Source: Avena insularis
Lineage: Eukaryota; Streptophyta; Magnoliopsida; Poales; Poaceae
NCBI GenBank assembly: GCA_023614405.1
Contig: CM042694.1
Span: forward strand, 354,596,010 to 354,660,009
Length of the DNA: 64,000 nucleotides
Direction: 5' to 3'
A program made the translations under genes and the position numbers. Shown here in pieces: positions 36,165 through 45,290 of the stretch. The notes under the pieces are model-generated. The model did not search any database, had not been told where the DNA came from, and worked only from the letters and a program-made list of their open reading frames with translations. How positions within the stretch are numbered: position 1 is the first letter of the stretch; the number at the start of each line of letters is the position of its first letter.

Positions 36165-37610
36165 TTAAGAAGAAAAAACACACACACATTTAAGTCTAAC
36201 CCACTTCCTATTCAAGGGAATTTTGTAAACAAACAAGTTGTTGAAACCAAAGGCTACTTGCATAAGAAGGCAAAACAAGTGCAACATAAAAACTTTTAGC
36301 ATAAAACGAGGAAACTTGATATTACTGAGATACATAAGAACACTTTTCCCTCTCTCATAATAACTTTCAGTATCGTGCATAAACTCAACAATATAGCTAT
36401 CACAAGGACCATCATAGCAATGATCACTTATTCTAACAGAAAACACAGGAATACTAGCTCTCATAACACTACTTTGTGAAACAATATTAGAGGTATCCTT
36501 ACAAAGGATAGGGTGTCCCTCTTCTTCATATTTAGTAACAAAGTCTTTCACATTTGCTATTATAGGTTCATCAACCTTTTGTTTATTAGGTTCAATAGCT
36601 TTCTTCATACTTTCATCTACCATACTAGCCATCATAGAATGTTCCCTTATCTTAACTAGGAAAGGCATTTTCTCAATGTAAGGTTTAGGTAAAACATGAT
36701 TAGCAGTATAAACTTCAGTATTTCTTGTAGGAACACTCTTAGTAATATCTTTATAAGGTTCATGATACTTATTCCACTTCTTTTTAGGCACTTCAATATA
36801 GGAAGCAAAAGCCTTAAAATAAGAAGCAATAGCTTGAGAGTCTAGACCATAAGCATTTTTAATATTTTGAAAGTCATTAGTTCCCATAAAAGATTCAATG
36901 CATTCATAATCATAATTTATACCCGACTTTCTACATTTGTCATTCTCCCAAGCTTCAGCATTGTCTTGAATACGGTCCAGAAGATCCCATTTAGCTTCTT
37001 CTTCCATGCGGGTAAATGATCCAGCACAAGAAGCATCCAATATATCTTTATCATGTAGAGGGAGTCTTGCATAAAAGTTATTGATAATAATATTGTTGGA
37101 GAGCTCATGAATGGGACATTTGAGCATTAGTAACTTCAATCTCCCCCAAGCTTGAGCTGTACTCTCTCCATCAAGAGGCCAAAAGTTGTATATTTGATTC
37201 CGATCTTTATGAATCTCACTAGGAGGATAAAACTTTGAATAAAAGAGAGGTACTATTTCCTCCCATTCCAGAGCTTGACCATTCTTCAGCAGCTTATACC
37301 ATTCCTCGGCTCTTCCTTTTAGTGATAATGAGAATAACTTATTCTTAACTTGATCTGTAGTAATACCTGCACACTTGAACAACCTGCATAATTCGTGTAT
37401 AAAGAGTAAATGATCACCGGGATGGACAGTTCCATCCCCAACATAGTAGTTATCCATAACACGATCAATAATCCTTGAAGGTATTTTAAAAACATCATTC
37501 TCAACAGGTGGTGGCTTATCTACTACCTTAGCAGTGGTAGTAGCATTACCAAATAAGAAAATCAGCGAATTATCCATAACGAAAATAAAGCAACTAGCAG
37601 AATTAAACAA
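36165..37610 (-). CDS. Gag protein of Athila-like element
   Basis: An uninterrupted frame of 481 codons. The real start may be the second Met at 37577 (MDNSLIFLFGN). Residues about 45-230 carry a retrotransposon gag domain: IHELCRLFKCAG, LFSLSLKGRAEEWYKLL, W-EEIVPLFYSKFYPP, and the QAWGRLKLLMLKCPIHEL block. The C-terminal half is Lys/Glu-rich and has no zinc knuckle that I can see. It would form the cytoplasmic particle. It is the only coding region of the element, and its intactness next to missing pol suggests movement in trans by an autonomous relative. Confidence 0.85.
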   Translation of the reverse strand: MFNSASCFIFVMDNSLIFLFGNATTTAKVVDKPPPVENDVFKIPSRIIDRVMDNYYVGDGTVHPGDHLLFIHELCRLFKCAGITTDQVKNKLFSLSLKGRAEEWYKLLKNGQALEWEEIVPLFYSKFYPPSEIHKDRNQIYNFWPLDGESTAQAWGRLKLLMLKCPIHELSNNIIINNFYARLPLHDKDILDASCAGSFTRMEEEAKWDLLDRIQDNAEAWENDKCRKSGINYDYECIESFMGTNDFQNIKNAYGLDSQAIASYFKAFASYIEVPKKKWNKYHEPYKDITKSVPTRNTEVYTANHVLPKPYIEKMPFLVKIREHSMMASMVDESMKKAIEPNKQKVDEPIIANVKDFVTKYEEEGHPILCKDTSNIVSQSSVMRASIPVFSVRISDHCYDGPCDSYIVEFMHDTESYYERGKSVLMYLSNIKFPRFMLKVFMLHLFCLLMQVAFGFNNLFVYKIPLNRKWVRLKCVCVFSS

Positions 37611-37662
37611 TACTCACAGTAGAAGTTTCCTTTACCAGTTCCACTCTCCAATAACGCTTCAC

Positions 37663-37680
37663 TCCCCGGCAACGGCGCCA
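37663..37680 (-). other. Primer-binding site, tRNA-Asp type
   Basis: On the minus strand this reads TGGCGCCGTTGCCGGGGA, complementary to the 3' end of plant tRNA-Asp including CCA. It is 11 bp from the LTR end. This primer choice is typical of Athila elements. Confidence 0.88.
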
Positions 37681-37691
37681 GAAAATAGTCT

Positions 37692-39209
37692 TGATGACCC
37701 ACAAGTATAGGGCGTGTATCGCAGTATTTTCGATAAGTAAGAGTGTCGAACCCAACGAGGAGCAGAAGGTGTTGGCTAGTGGTATGGATCAGGAATTCTC
37801 TGCAAATACTTAGCAAATGGATTTTTAGGGTTTTTTGATAAAGCAAGTAAACAAAGTACGACTAAATAAAAGACAGTAGGAATAAATGCAGCAAGTGGCC
37901 CAATCCTTTATGCAGCAAAGGACAAGCCGGTTGTATTACTTAAGATGACCAAACGTTCTCGAGGACACATGGGAAGACTGTCAAGTGCTTTCGCTTCATA
38001 TAGTTGATTAATCTTCTTTAGCTTGCTAAGTGTTGTGTGGGTGAACCTGTGCTAATGTACCGACCTTCCTAGGACTAATACATACTTGTGATTAAACCCC
38101 TTGCCAACATCCGTAAGTACAAGAAAGTAATTAAGGTAGAAACCTAACCACAGCTTTAAACTCTAAGACCCTTACGTCCCTTGTGCAATGGTTTCCTAAC
38201 GGGGGTTCAGGTTTCTATCACTCCGGCAACCCCTACAATTAGTAGCCAAATACACAATGCATTCCCCTAGGCCCATATAGGTGAAGTGTCATGTAGTCGA
38301 TGTTCAAATGACACCACTAGAAGAAGTACACCACAACTTAAATATCAAACTATTGAATCTTTCTCAACACAACTCCACTACTAACAACATGACTTCTCCC
38401 ATGTCCTCAAGAAAAAACGAACTACTCACAAGACATCATATGGATCATGATCAGAGATGGAATAATGATGTATAACAATCTGAACATAAACAATAATTCA
38501 ATGGTTCACTCAATAGGATCAACTACAAAGAGTAATCAACACCGGGAAAGTTTCCCCTATGAACTATGCAAGATTCAACGCAATTGTTACAACAATATGG
38601 AGATGGTGATGAGGGTGCTGATGGTGATGATGGTGGTGGTGGTGATGATGATGATGATCCCGATGAAGTCCATCTTGATGGTGGTGTTGATGGCGACGAT
38701 CTCCCCTCTCCGGGAAGGAATTTCCTCGGTAGAAATCTGTCTGCCGGAGAGATCTTTCTCTCTCGGTGTTTTCCGCCTCGCAGAGGCGGCGAAATATTTT
38801 TGTGGTCTCTCCCCGAGTCTTAGGGTTTCGGGAGGATAATATACGCCAGAGGGGAGTGCCTGGAGTGGGCCAGGGTGGCCACACCACCTGCTAGCGCGGC
38901 CTAGGGCTGCCCGCGCCAGGGGGTGGTGTGGTCCCCCTGTGGCCCATCTTCAGCCCCCTTTCTGGCTTCCTTCGTCTTCTAGAAAAATAGAATTTTCCGT
39001 ATATTTTCCCAGATTTTCTGATCTTCATGAATTTTGCCTCCAAACAACACCTTTTCCATTAGAATCCTGACTGCAGCGGTCCATGCTCCAAAAGTCATCA
39101 ACCATGCAAAAACAGATGAAATAACATAAGTATCACCTCTCAATACGAAATATATCAATGAATAACAGTGAATTATGACATAGAATAGTGATACAAAATG
39201 GACATATCA
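37692..39209 (-). repeat. 5' LTR of Athila-like element
   Basis: 1518 bp, colinear with 31301-32814. It contains GGT/GAT trinucleotide runs at about 38600-38660, shown as GTGATGATGATGATGATCCC on the plus strand. ORFs of 85-130 codons across it (His-rich or Asp-rich) come from these runs and are not genes. Confidence 0.9.
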
Positions 39210-39214
39210 GCGCG

Positions 39215-39812
39215 CCACCTCACCCCTCTCCCATGATTAGTCCCACCCCAGGACTTTGAGGGAGGGTGTACCCCCTCCTTCCCCTATATATAGTGGGGTA
39301 TTTGGCCTAGAAAAATACACCAATAATCAATAAAGGTCTCCCCACTTTTGGGAGGACCTCTAATTGATATTTTCTCTCTCCCCCTCTTTCTCTCTCGTGA
39401 CCATGGTCCCAAGTCTGCAGATCAGTGAACAAGAGACATCTTCATCAAGGAGCACCGTCAGCTGCAGATTCGGATCCGGGAGCTCTACTTCTGCAACTGC
39501 TGCTGGATCAGGGAAGCGGGAGTCATCGTCAGGCATCGGACGTGTGTAACTCCCCGCGAGGTGTCGCACTTGAGGCACTCAAGTTGTTGGAGCCAAAAGG
39601 AGCGCAAGGACTTCATCACGACCTTGAGGTCGGCTTCGGCTCGTCTACATCAACCACGCTCTCCTGAGCGTTGATAACGCTTTTCGGTCTTCAAGGGTAA
39701 GTTCGCGAAAAGCCCCTCCCGTTACTGTATTACTAATAGATAGGTCCTAGCAGCTTCAGGGGTTCAGGAGCGTAGTGTAAAATTTATTGTTTTCATGCGC
39801 GGAACCCCTACA
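39215..39812 (+). repeat. 3' LTR of Angela-like element, second part
   Basis: Resumes after the Athila-like insertion, carries TATATATA at 39285-39292, and ends CCCTACA at 39812. The target duplicate GCTAC (39813-39817) follows, and then Tat sequence. Confidence 0.9.
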
Positions 39813-39951
39813 GCTACGCCATGAACATGATCCGCTTACAGACATAAAAACAAGTCTTTCTTGCAAGCCCAACATGGGAGCAAAGTACTAGATGGTGCCG
39901 CCCCTACACTAGCAAAATACCCGTAGCTCCGGAGCCAAGGCAGCGGGCGCT

Positions 39952-40767
39952 CTATGGGCCTAACCCCGGATCCTCAAGGGAGGTGAGCAGGATAGTCCAC
40001 CCGACACAGCAGAGTATCGAACATGGAGACGGAGAACTCCCTTCCCCGAGGAAGCAGAACCGCAACACGGAACCATGCTGAATGTGGTGATCAGTGAGGA
40101 ACTGGCCCCAGCCGTCGCAGAGGTACATCTCGTCGGGCGGGAGGGTCTTCACGTGCACCCGCCACCTTTGGTCTCCACCGGAGTGCCGCAGATCCACCTC
40201 CTCCGGAAGGTTCGCCATGACTCCAAGGGCGAAGCGGGTCAGGAGCCTTACCTTGAGGAACCAATCGGGGTTCCTGAGGATGACGATGAAATCGATGACC
40301 CTTTTAGGCTCAGGGTCATCCTCAATCTTGACGGTCACGGGGGTAGGGGGATCGGCAGCAGCGGGAGTGTCTAGGCTGGATTCGACTCCGGGCCTACCGC
40401 CACGCCGTCCATGATGACCCCTGCCGCTCCTGTGAGGGTGGCCACGGCCGCGCTTGATGGATGCTTCTCCCGAGGCCGCGTCCGCCTCCACGAAAGCAAG
40501 CACGGCGAGAGCCATATCGCGGCCTCCGCGCCTCCCTTGACCGCTCCCGCATGACCACCCGCGGTTGCGCTTCACCAGTGGAGTCTCTATCGCCTCGGTC
40601 TTCATGGCCTTGCCCTTCTCCTCGGCGAAGAAACGCTTGGGTGCCATGGAAAGGGGGGGGTTCGACTCGGGAGTGCATGGAAGGAAGAAAGAGGTAGCGA
40701 GGGAGTGGGAAGATTCCTTCCCCACTTTTAATCGTGCCAGCTGAAGAGACGTATCACTGTGGCACAT
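39952..40767 (-). CDS. Antisense ORF with B3-like DNA-binding domain, in Tat-type element
   Basis: An uninterrupted 271-codon frame runs antisense to its host element, between the end of the nested Copia element and the 3' LTR. The more likely start is the second Met at 40647 (MAPKRFFAEEKGK), giving 231 residues. Numbered from the first Met, residues 42-125 are basic and rich in Gly/Arg, with KR and RGRGHPHRSGRG patches that could be nuclear-localising. Residues 140-156 are acidic-proline. Residues 158-258 look like a B3 domain: DFIVILRNPDWF, then LPEEVDLRHSGG, W-R-V, YLCDGWGQFL and the basic/hydrophobic HIQHGSVLRFCFL. B3 domains bind DNA in plant transcription factors (ARF, ABI3, REM families). 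Antisense ORFs upstream of the 3' LTR are known in Tat elements, but their function is unsettled. An intact frame amid a decayed gag and protease suggests either recent capture or selection. Confidence 0.7.
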   Translation of the reverse strand: MCHSDTSLQLARLKVGKESSHSLATSFFLPCTPESNPPLSMAPKRFFAEEKGKAMKTEAIETPLVKRNRGWSCGSGQGRRGGRDMALAVLAFVEADAASGEASIKRGRGHPHRSGRGHHGRRGGRPGVESSLDTPAAADPPTPVTVKIEDDPEPKRVIDFIVILRNPDWFLKVRLLTRFALGVMANLPEEVDLRHSGGDQRWRVHVKTLPPDEMYLCDGWGQFLTDHHIQHGSVLRFCFLGEGSSPSPCSILCCVGWTILLTSLEDPGLGP

Positions 40768-40774
40768 GCGCGAT

Positions 40775-40856
40775 ATTAACCGCTAGGACCCACGTACCGT
40801 CGCATCGTGGGAGTGACCCCTGGAGCGGGGTAGCATGCGCGAGCCTAGCGGTTAAT
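40775..40856. promoter_or_regulatory. 13-bp perfect inverted repeat upstream of the B3 ORF
   Basis: ATTAACCGCTAGG at 40775-40787 and its exact complement CCTAGCGGTTAAT at 40844-40856 are 56 bp apart. They lie just upstream of the antisense B3 ORF, in what would be its promoter. CATGCGCG also occurs as a direct repeat close to both arms. It could be a protein-binding pair or a relic of the element's structure. The regulatory role is inference. Confidence 0.45.
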
Positions 40857-41008
40857 GTCCCGCGGGCGCCTCGATCCGGCGGTCGAGTCAGCGGCAAGGC
40901 GAGGTCATAATTTCATGGGCAAGCTCTGGGGCCCACCAGCCATCCTGGGTCGTTTGCCCTTTCGAGCCCTTCAAGGTGACACGTGCAGGTCAATCACCCG
41001 GGGGATAC

Positions 41009-41871
41009 TGTTGGGGCCCTGGTGACCGGGGTACCATGCCCCGACGGCCAGCATCCCCTAGCTCCTCAATGTACCGAGCCCACAAGGGCTTAGACTACCC
41101 TTGAGGCAGAGTGGTCCTCGAGAGGTCCTCCCCTTGAGGGAAATGACTCCCCAGGTGAAAGCGCTCGCCGAACCTCCCGAGGGTGCTTCAGAACGTCTCC
41201 TGGGCCCTTCTATAAGGCTGCTAAACGGTTAGTAGGTGGGCCGAGCCATGACAAAGGGAGCGACCACTGCTTCCTCACCACCCGTCTCGAAAAAGGAAGA
41301 TCCGGTCCACCCACCTTTCGATTGAAGCAGGAAGACCGACGACCCTAGCGTAGTGGGTGCGCCAGTTGCCGTTTGGGTGACAAGGGGACAACGGGTAGGT
41401 GCGGATGAAGACAAAATGGAAAAAGGGAGGCCGCTTTATCAACCGGTGGAGGCGCATCCAGGTAGGAGGACTTGGTCCATCAAAATTAGTCTCGTAGACC
41501 GGCGCTCAGGAGGGCGGCACTGTGGTGACCCTCCCTTTCTGTGGACCAGGGGGAGAGGCCCGATGCCACCCTATATAAGGAGTCCTTCTCCTACCTTGCA
41601 CGGGACGGATCCCAGAGATCTAAAACCCTAGACTTTCATCCACCATTATAACATCGCGAGGCAAGCGAGCAATACAACCAAACATGAGTAGGGGCTTTAC
41701 CTCCTCACGAGGGTCCTGAACCTGGGTAAAAAAAACCGGTGTCAACTCTCTGTCGTGCATCCTCTTCGTCGATGTAGCCGTCGCTGAACTCCTTTGGAAT
41801 CGCGTGTTCAGCCCCCTCACGAACCAAGGGATCGTTGGACCCTAGTTTCTTCGCGGGATAAATCTCCGACA
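41009..41871 (+). repeat. 3' LTR of Tat-type element
   Basis: This LTR begins TGTTGGGGCCC and ends CTCCGACA, the canonical TG...CA ends. It is directly followed by the target duplication GCTCT. It is colinear with 812-1672 with scattered substitutions and small indels. A TATATAAG box is at 41572-41579. The purine-rich stretch just upstream (GGGGGATAC, about 41000-41008) is the likely polypurine tract. Confidence 0.9.
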
Positions 41872-41876
41872 GCTCT

Positions 41877-42431
41877 TTAATTTGGTGAGTGGAGTGTCCA
41901 CTAGCAATCAAGAAGGGAGAGGTGGGGAACTCCATTCCCCATGCACCCATCCCCTTGTGGGCAGCCCCTCCCCCTATAAAAGGAGGAGTGGAGCTCCTCT
42001 TCCTCACACACCATTCCATTCCTCTCATATGCTCTTTGGTTGGCATCTTCCTTCCTTTTCTAGCCTTGTCCATTGCCACGAGCACGGTGCTTAGGCGAAG
42101 CCCTGATCAAGCTCTTCTCCACGACCATGACCACCATGTCATAGTGTTGGCGGAGTTTCCAAGAATTCCCTACTTCGATCCAATGGAAGTCGTCGGCACA
42201 CCATATGTGTGACTGATTACGGAGGAATTGCTCCTTTGTGCCGCATATAGTCATCGCGTCCTTGAGGACAGCCGTGTACGCTCTACACCAGCCACGTTTG
42301 TTTGCGGGAACATTATTCCTCATATCTTTAAGGGTAAGTCCTTCTGAAGCCGTTACAAGTATCACGTAGATTCAATCTTGGAAGTTGCAATCGTAAGAAT
42401 ATTTTTGTTTTCTATGCGACGAACCCCATCA
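41877..42431 (+). mobile_element. Copia LTR (host of the nest), right part
   Basis: This continues the LTR of 241-811 after the 41-kb Tat-type insertion. It aligns with 54410-54967: the TATAAAA box at 41975, the CTCATATGC block, and the terminal CCCATCA at 42425-42431. No primer-binding site follows 42431, unlike the LTR ending at 54967, so this is a 3' LTR or a solo LTR. The next bases (AGAGCAGC) belong to different sequence. Confidence 0.8.
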
Positions 42432-44265
42432 AGAGCAGCAGCTGTTCTACTAGGTAATTAGCAATATTTGTTCTTAAAATGATGAGCATAAGTCATAAGT
42501 CAAGCTCTGAACTCGCTCAACACGAGCTTTGAACTTGTATGCCGCTACTTCTAAACTTCTAGATCTTGGATATTTTGAGCAGTTTGATTTGGCTAAAAAA
42601 AGGGAGTTCACATTCCTGTAAAAAAGAAAAAATGTTAGGCACTAGTCATGGAGAAATGTTGCTTCATTTGATCTACACTAGTACTATTCTCCTGATGTGA
42701 ACCACACTAGTTATGCGAACAGTTCGATTAATTATTTTAAGCAGTTCAGACCGCAAAACTATGAGAGTTAAAAAAATATTGACCATAGAAAAGCACACAG
42801 AAAACAGAGGTTCACTGTTTAAACATTTCAAAGTTCACAATATAAAATTTTGAAGTCCACTCTAAAATTCACTTTATGTGAAAGTTCACTTTGAGCATCA
42901 TCAAAAGTTCACCATCGATATTGGGCAGCACACAGCTAGTGGATGGGCAGTTCACGAGTCGCGACCGGGTAGTTCACTAAGTTCAAAATCCATACACGAG
43001 AAAAAAAGGTCACAGTAAAAAAAGAATGAGGCGTTCTTTCTTCCAACTTCAAAAGTTCAATATATACAACCTTGTAGTCCACTTAGTATGGAAAAAAGAG
43101 AGTAATAAACACAAATATTCACTTAATAAACATTAGTAGTTCACTACATATAATTTTGAAGTTAACTTTGAGAAAACAATGTGAAAACAACGAGAAAGAT
43201 TTTCAAACAGAGTTTTGTATATTTAAATATGCTCTTAAGTTATTAAGAATTTCAAAAAGTGATACATATGAAAATATGCGGAATTTTCATAGCTTTCCAA
43301 TGATATATCATTTGTATAATTCTGATAAACGGTTGAAAAATTATAATGAAAATACCGAACACATCGAAGAGCATCTATATCGCGATCGGAAGTTTACTAC
43401 GACGTATCTATATCACGATCGGAAGTTCACTACAACGTATTGGATAGTTCACATTAATGTTAAGGCTAGTTAGGATACTTTGTTCTTTAAAATCATCCAT
43501 ATTACACCAATAGACCACCGCCTCGATTAATTAACATTAATATAAAACCAATTTTATTCTAACATGTCACCCCTCCTCACCCACCTACCTAAGACATGTC
43601 AATTTCAAATTGTTGACAAAGACGTCAACCATCCCTATTTTTAGTATATTTAAAATTACTTTAAAATAATTTATAATTTAGAAAAACTTTTAACATGAAT
43701 AAGTTTTGCAATTACTACACGGTTCCAACAGTATATCACACACATGAATCCGTCCAGCAGTTTAAAAATAAATGCCAAAAACAGTAAAAGGGGAAACGTT
43801 TATGGAAAAAATTAGTTTATTTAAAACACGTCAAGATTTTTGGAAAATGTTTTATACGTGAAAGCTGCATAATTTTCATTTGATTTCAACGCCATATTGC
43901 ATCAACACGATCTACGGTCTAAAAATTATGGCAAAACACTATGTAAAAACAATTATGCTTGCAAAAAAAAGTTTAGTATATTTAAAATTAGTTCTAAACT
44001 ATAAGGAATTTGGAAAAACTTTCTAAACATAAGAGATACGAAATTTCCTAGCTTTCCAATGATATATTATTTGGATCATTTCGACATGTGGTTTAAAAAT
44101 TGTGGTCCAAATACTGTCCGCCAAACATGTATTTCTGATGATCCGTCCGAAAGTTCACTTGTCTAAAAGAGAGAGTTCACTTTCGTGAAGTGCGAAGTTT
44201 AAAAAGGGTTGTAGAATAGAGAGAGAGCAGAACTGTATAGGAAGCCCTTAGGAGATTCCTATCTA
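42432..44265. other. AT-rich non-coding region with AGTTCAC motifs
   Basis: No gene seen. The stretch is AT-rich and repeatedly contains GTTCAC or AGTTCAC (for example 42810, 42836, 42884, 42907, 42949, 42971, 43425, 44153, 44169), often within AAAGTTCACTTT-like words. Similar words fill the non-coding parts of the Mutator-like gene at 46.9-51.6 kb. A 33-bp unit is repeated at 43375-43407 and 43408-43440 (CTATATCRCGATCGGAAGTT). Two passages with TAGCTTTCCAATGATATA (near 43291 and 44047) are a further degenerate repeat. Confidence 0.6.
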
Positions 44266-44282
44266 TCTATACTATTAAAAAG
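44266..44282 (+). mobile_element. Possible Helitron 5' terminus
   Basis: TCTATACTATTAAAAAG resembles the conserved 5' end of grass Helitrons (TC followed by TATACTATTAA). A matching 3' end (hairpin then CTRR) was not found by eye, so the extent of any Helitron is unknown. It may be a chance match. Confidence 0.3.
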
Positions 44283-44346
44283 TTCGCAACGTTTGTCAAC
44301 ATAAAAAATTTCCGTCTGCCACTGTTTTGGACGCTTTTGCCCCTAG

Positions 44347-44440
44347 GACTTTAGAGATATTACGATGGCTGCCACCGCGAAGTCATATGGACGGACTTTA
44401 GAGATATTACGATGGCTGCCACCGCGAAGTCATATGGACG
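44347..44440 (+). repeat. 47-bp exact tandem duplication
   Basis: The 47-bp unit beginning GACTTTAGAGATATTACGAT occurs at 44347-44393 and again at 44394-44440 without a difference, pointing to a recent duplication. Confidence 0.95.
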
Positions 44441-44449
44441 GTTTCAGTC

Positions 44450-45290
44450 TCCGTTGGTCCAATGCCGCCGCCGATGCCCCAATTCCTTGCAGCACGTGGT
44501 GAGAAAGCGCAGCCGCACCTCGCTTCCCCCTGCCACGAGAGGCAGAGGTTGAGCGGTGAGGGCGGCGTGCACGCGCGCGTGGACAGGACGAGGGCATCGG
44601 GAGGAGCTCAGGGCAGGACCCTCACGGGGAGGCGGACGAGCTTGTCCTGCTGGCCTCCGTGCATCGGGAACGACGGAGATCAGGGGCGGCGCTGGCTAGG
44701 ACGAGCTCAAGACGAGGATCTCCGGGGCGGCGGTGTCCTTGACGTGGCGCGTAACGGATCGGGCGGCCGACGAGCTTGAGGGCCGGGTGGCGAGCTACAA
44801 GCCGTAGAGACGAGCTCTGAGAGGTGGACGCCCGCACGCGATGGAGATAGGCGGGACTGATGCGTGAGGTAGCAGAGGAGAGCGGCAGGGTCGATGAGGA
44901 AGCGGAGGCAAAGCGGACGACGTCAGCACTAGGGGCGTCTAGCAGAGCCGGAGCTAGCGGAGAGAGGGTGACGAGGAGGCGCAGGAAAGCGGTTGCCTGG
45001 TCGGGGCCTGGCCGGCGGGAGAACTCGCGAGCTCGTGGCGCAGGGCGGTGGCGCCTCTCGTGGAAGAGAGGAAGCATGAGGTTTCGTGTAGCCGAGCGGG
45101 TGAGCTGACAGATGTGAGACCGTGAGCCATGGAGGTGCTATGGCCTCTGGGGAATTGATCTCTGAATCCCGCGAACTTGAGAGGCTGATGCAGTTTCTTC
45201 GGGAGATTTAGAGGATTTTGGAAGCAATTGGGGATTCTTTTTCAGCGGTGGAAGACTGGAGAGGTCGAGAGCGAAGGCCAACAAACTTTT
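44450..45290. other. GC-rich island of unclear origin
   Basis: A sharp rise in G+C with many CG dinucleotides, followed at about 45100-45300 by GAGAGG/GGAGATTT-rich sequence that looks like the 5' end of a plant gene. Frames of 80-150 codons exist on both strands (44622-45077 minus, 44860-45108 plus), but none shows a domain, and their residues are those expected from GC-rich sequence. Possibly a captured gene fragment or an element's promoter. Confidence 0.4.

Larger units (their letters stand above)
31301..39209 (-). mobile_element. Athila-like Ty3/gypsy element, gag-only, minus strand
   Basis: LTRs 31301-32814 and 37692-39209 read, on the minus strand, TGATAYGTCCATTTTG...ACTTGTGGGTCATCA. 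The target duplication GCGCG is at 31296-31300 and 39210-39214. The orientation follows from the primer-binding site next to the 37692 LTR, the polypurine tract next to the 32814 LTR and gag on the minus strand. The primer site is complementary to tRNA-Asp, as in Athila elements. Only gag remains, so it is non-autonomous. Confidence 0.9.
6165..39812 (+). mobile_element. Angela-like Copia retrotransposon, gag-only, with three nested insertions
   Basis: The LTRs start TGTTGGAAATATGCCC and end CCCTACA. The target duplication GCTAC is at 6160-6164 and 39813-39817. The 5' LTR spans 6165-7237 plus 16166-16882, and the 3' LTR spans 30107-31300 plus 39215-39812. These add up to 1790 and 1792 bp, so both LTRs are full length once the insertions are removed. 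Between them are a tRNA-iMet primer-binding site, a gag gene, a long AT-rich non-coding stretch and a polypurine tract. No integrase or reverse transcriptase is present. The LTR starts and PPT are of the Angela/BARE type of grasses. Confidence 0.92.
812..41871 (+). mobile_element. Non-autonomous Tat-type Ty3/gypsy LTR retrotransposon, with nested insertions
   Basis: The element is bounded by LTRs 812-1672 and 41009-41871 and by an exact 5-bp target duplication GCTCT (807-811 and 41872-41876). Without the nested Copia element it is about 7.4 kb. Order: 5' LTR, primer-binding site, gag remnants, protease remnant, 134-bp tandem repeats, non-coding spacer, antisense B3-domain ORF, polypurine tract, 3' LTR. 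No reverse transcriptase, RNase H or integrase is visible, so it would have depended on a relative for movement. The Tat assignment is inferred from the primer-binding region, the protease-like sequence (ILGxPALAKFMA) and an antisense ORF before the 3' LTR, an arrangement known in Tat elements such as maize Grande. Confidence 0.85.

Noticed and set aside
37663..37680. tRNA-Asp gene
   Set aside because: Only the 18 bases complementary to the tRNA 3' end are present, next to an LTR; this is a primer-binding site.
39952..40767. Ordinary host B3 transcription-factor gene interrupted by transposons
   Set aside because: The ORF is inside the LTR boundaries and target duplication of the Tat-type element, in the position known for Tat antisense ORFs, so it moved with the element.
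44622..45077. Protein-coding gene in the GC island (151 codons, minus strand)
   Set aside because: Frames exist on both strands, residues follow base composition, and no domain, splice signals or start context support a gene.
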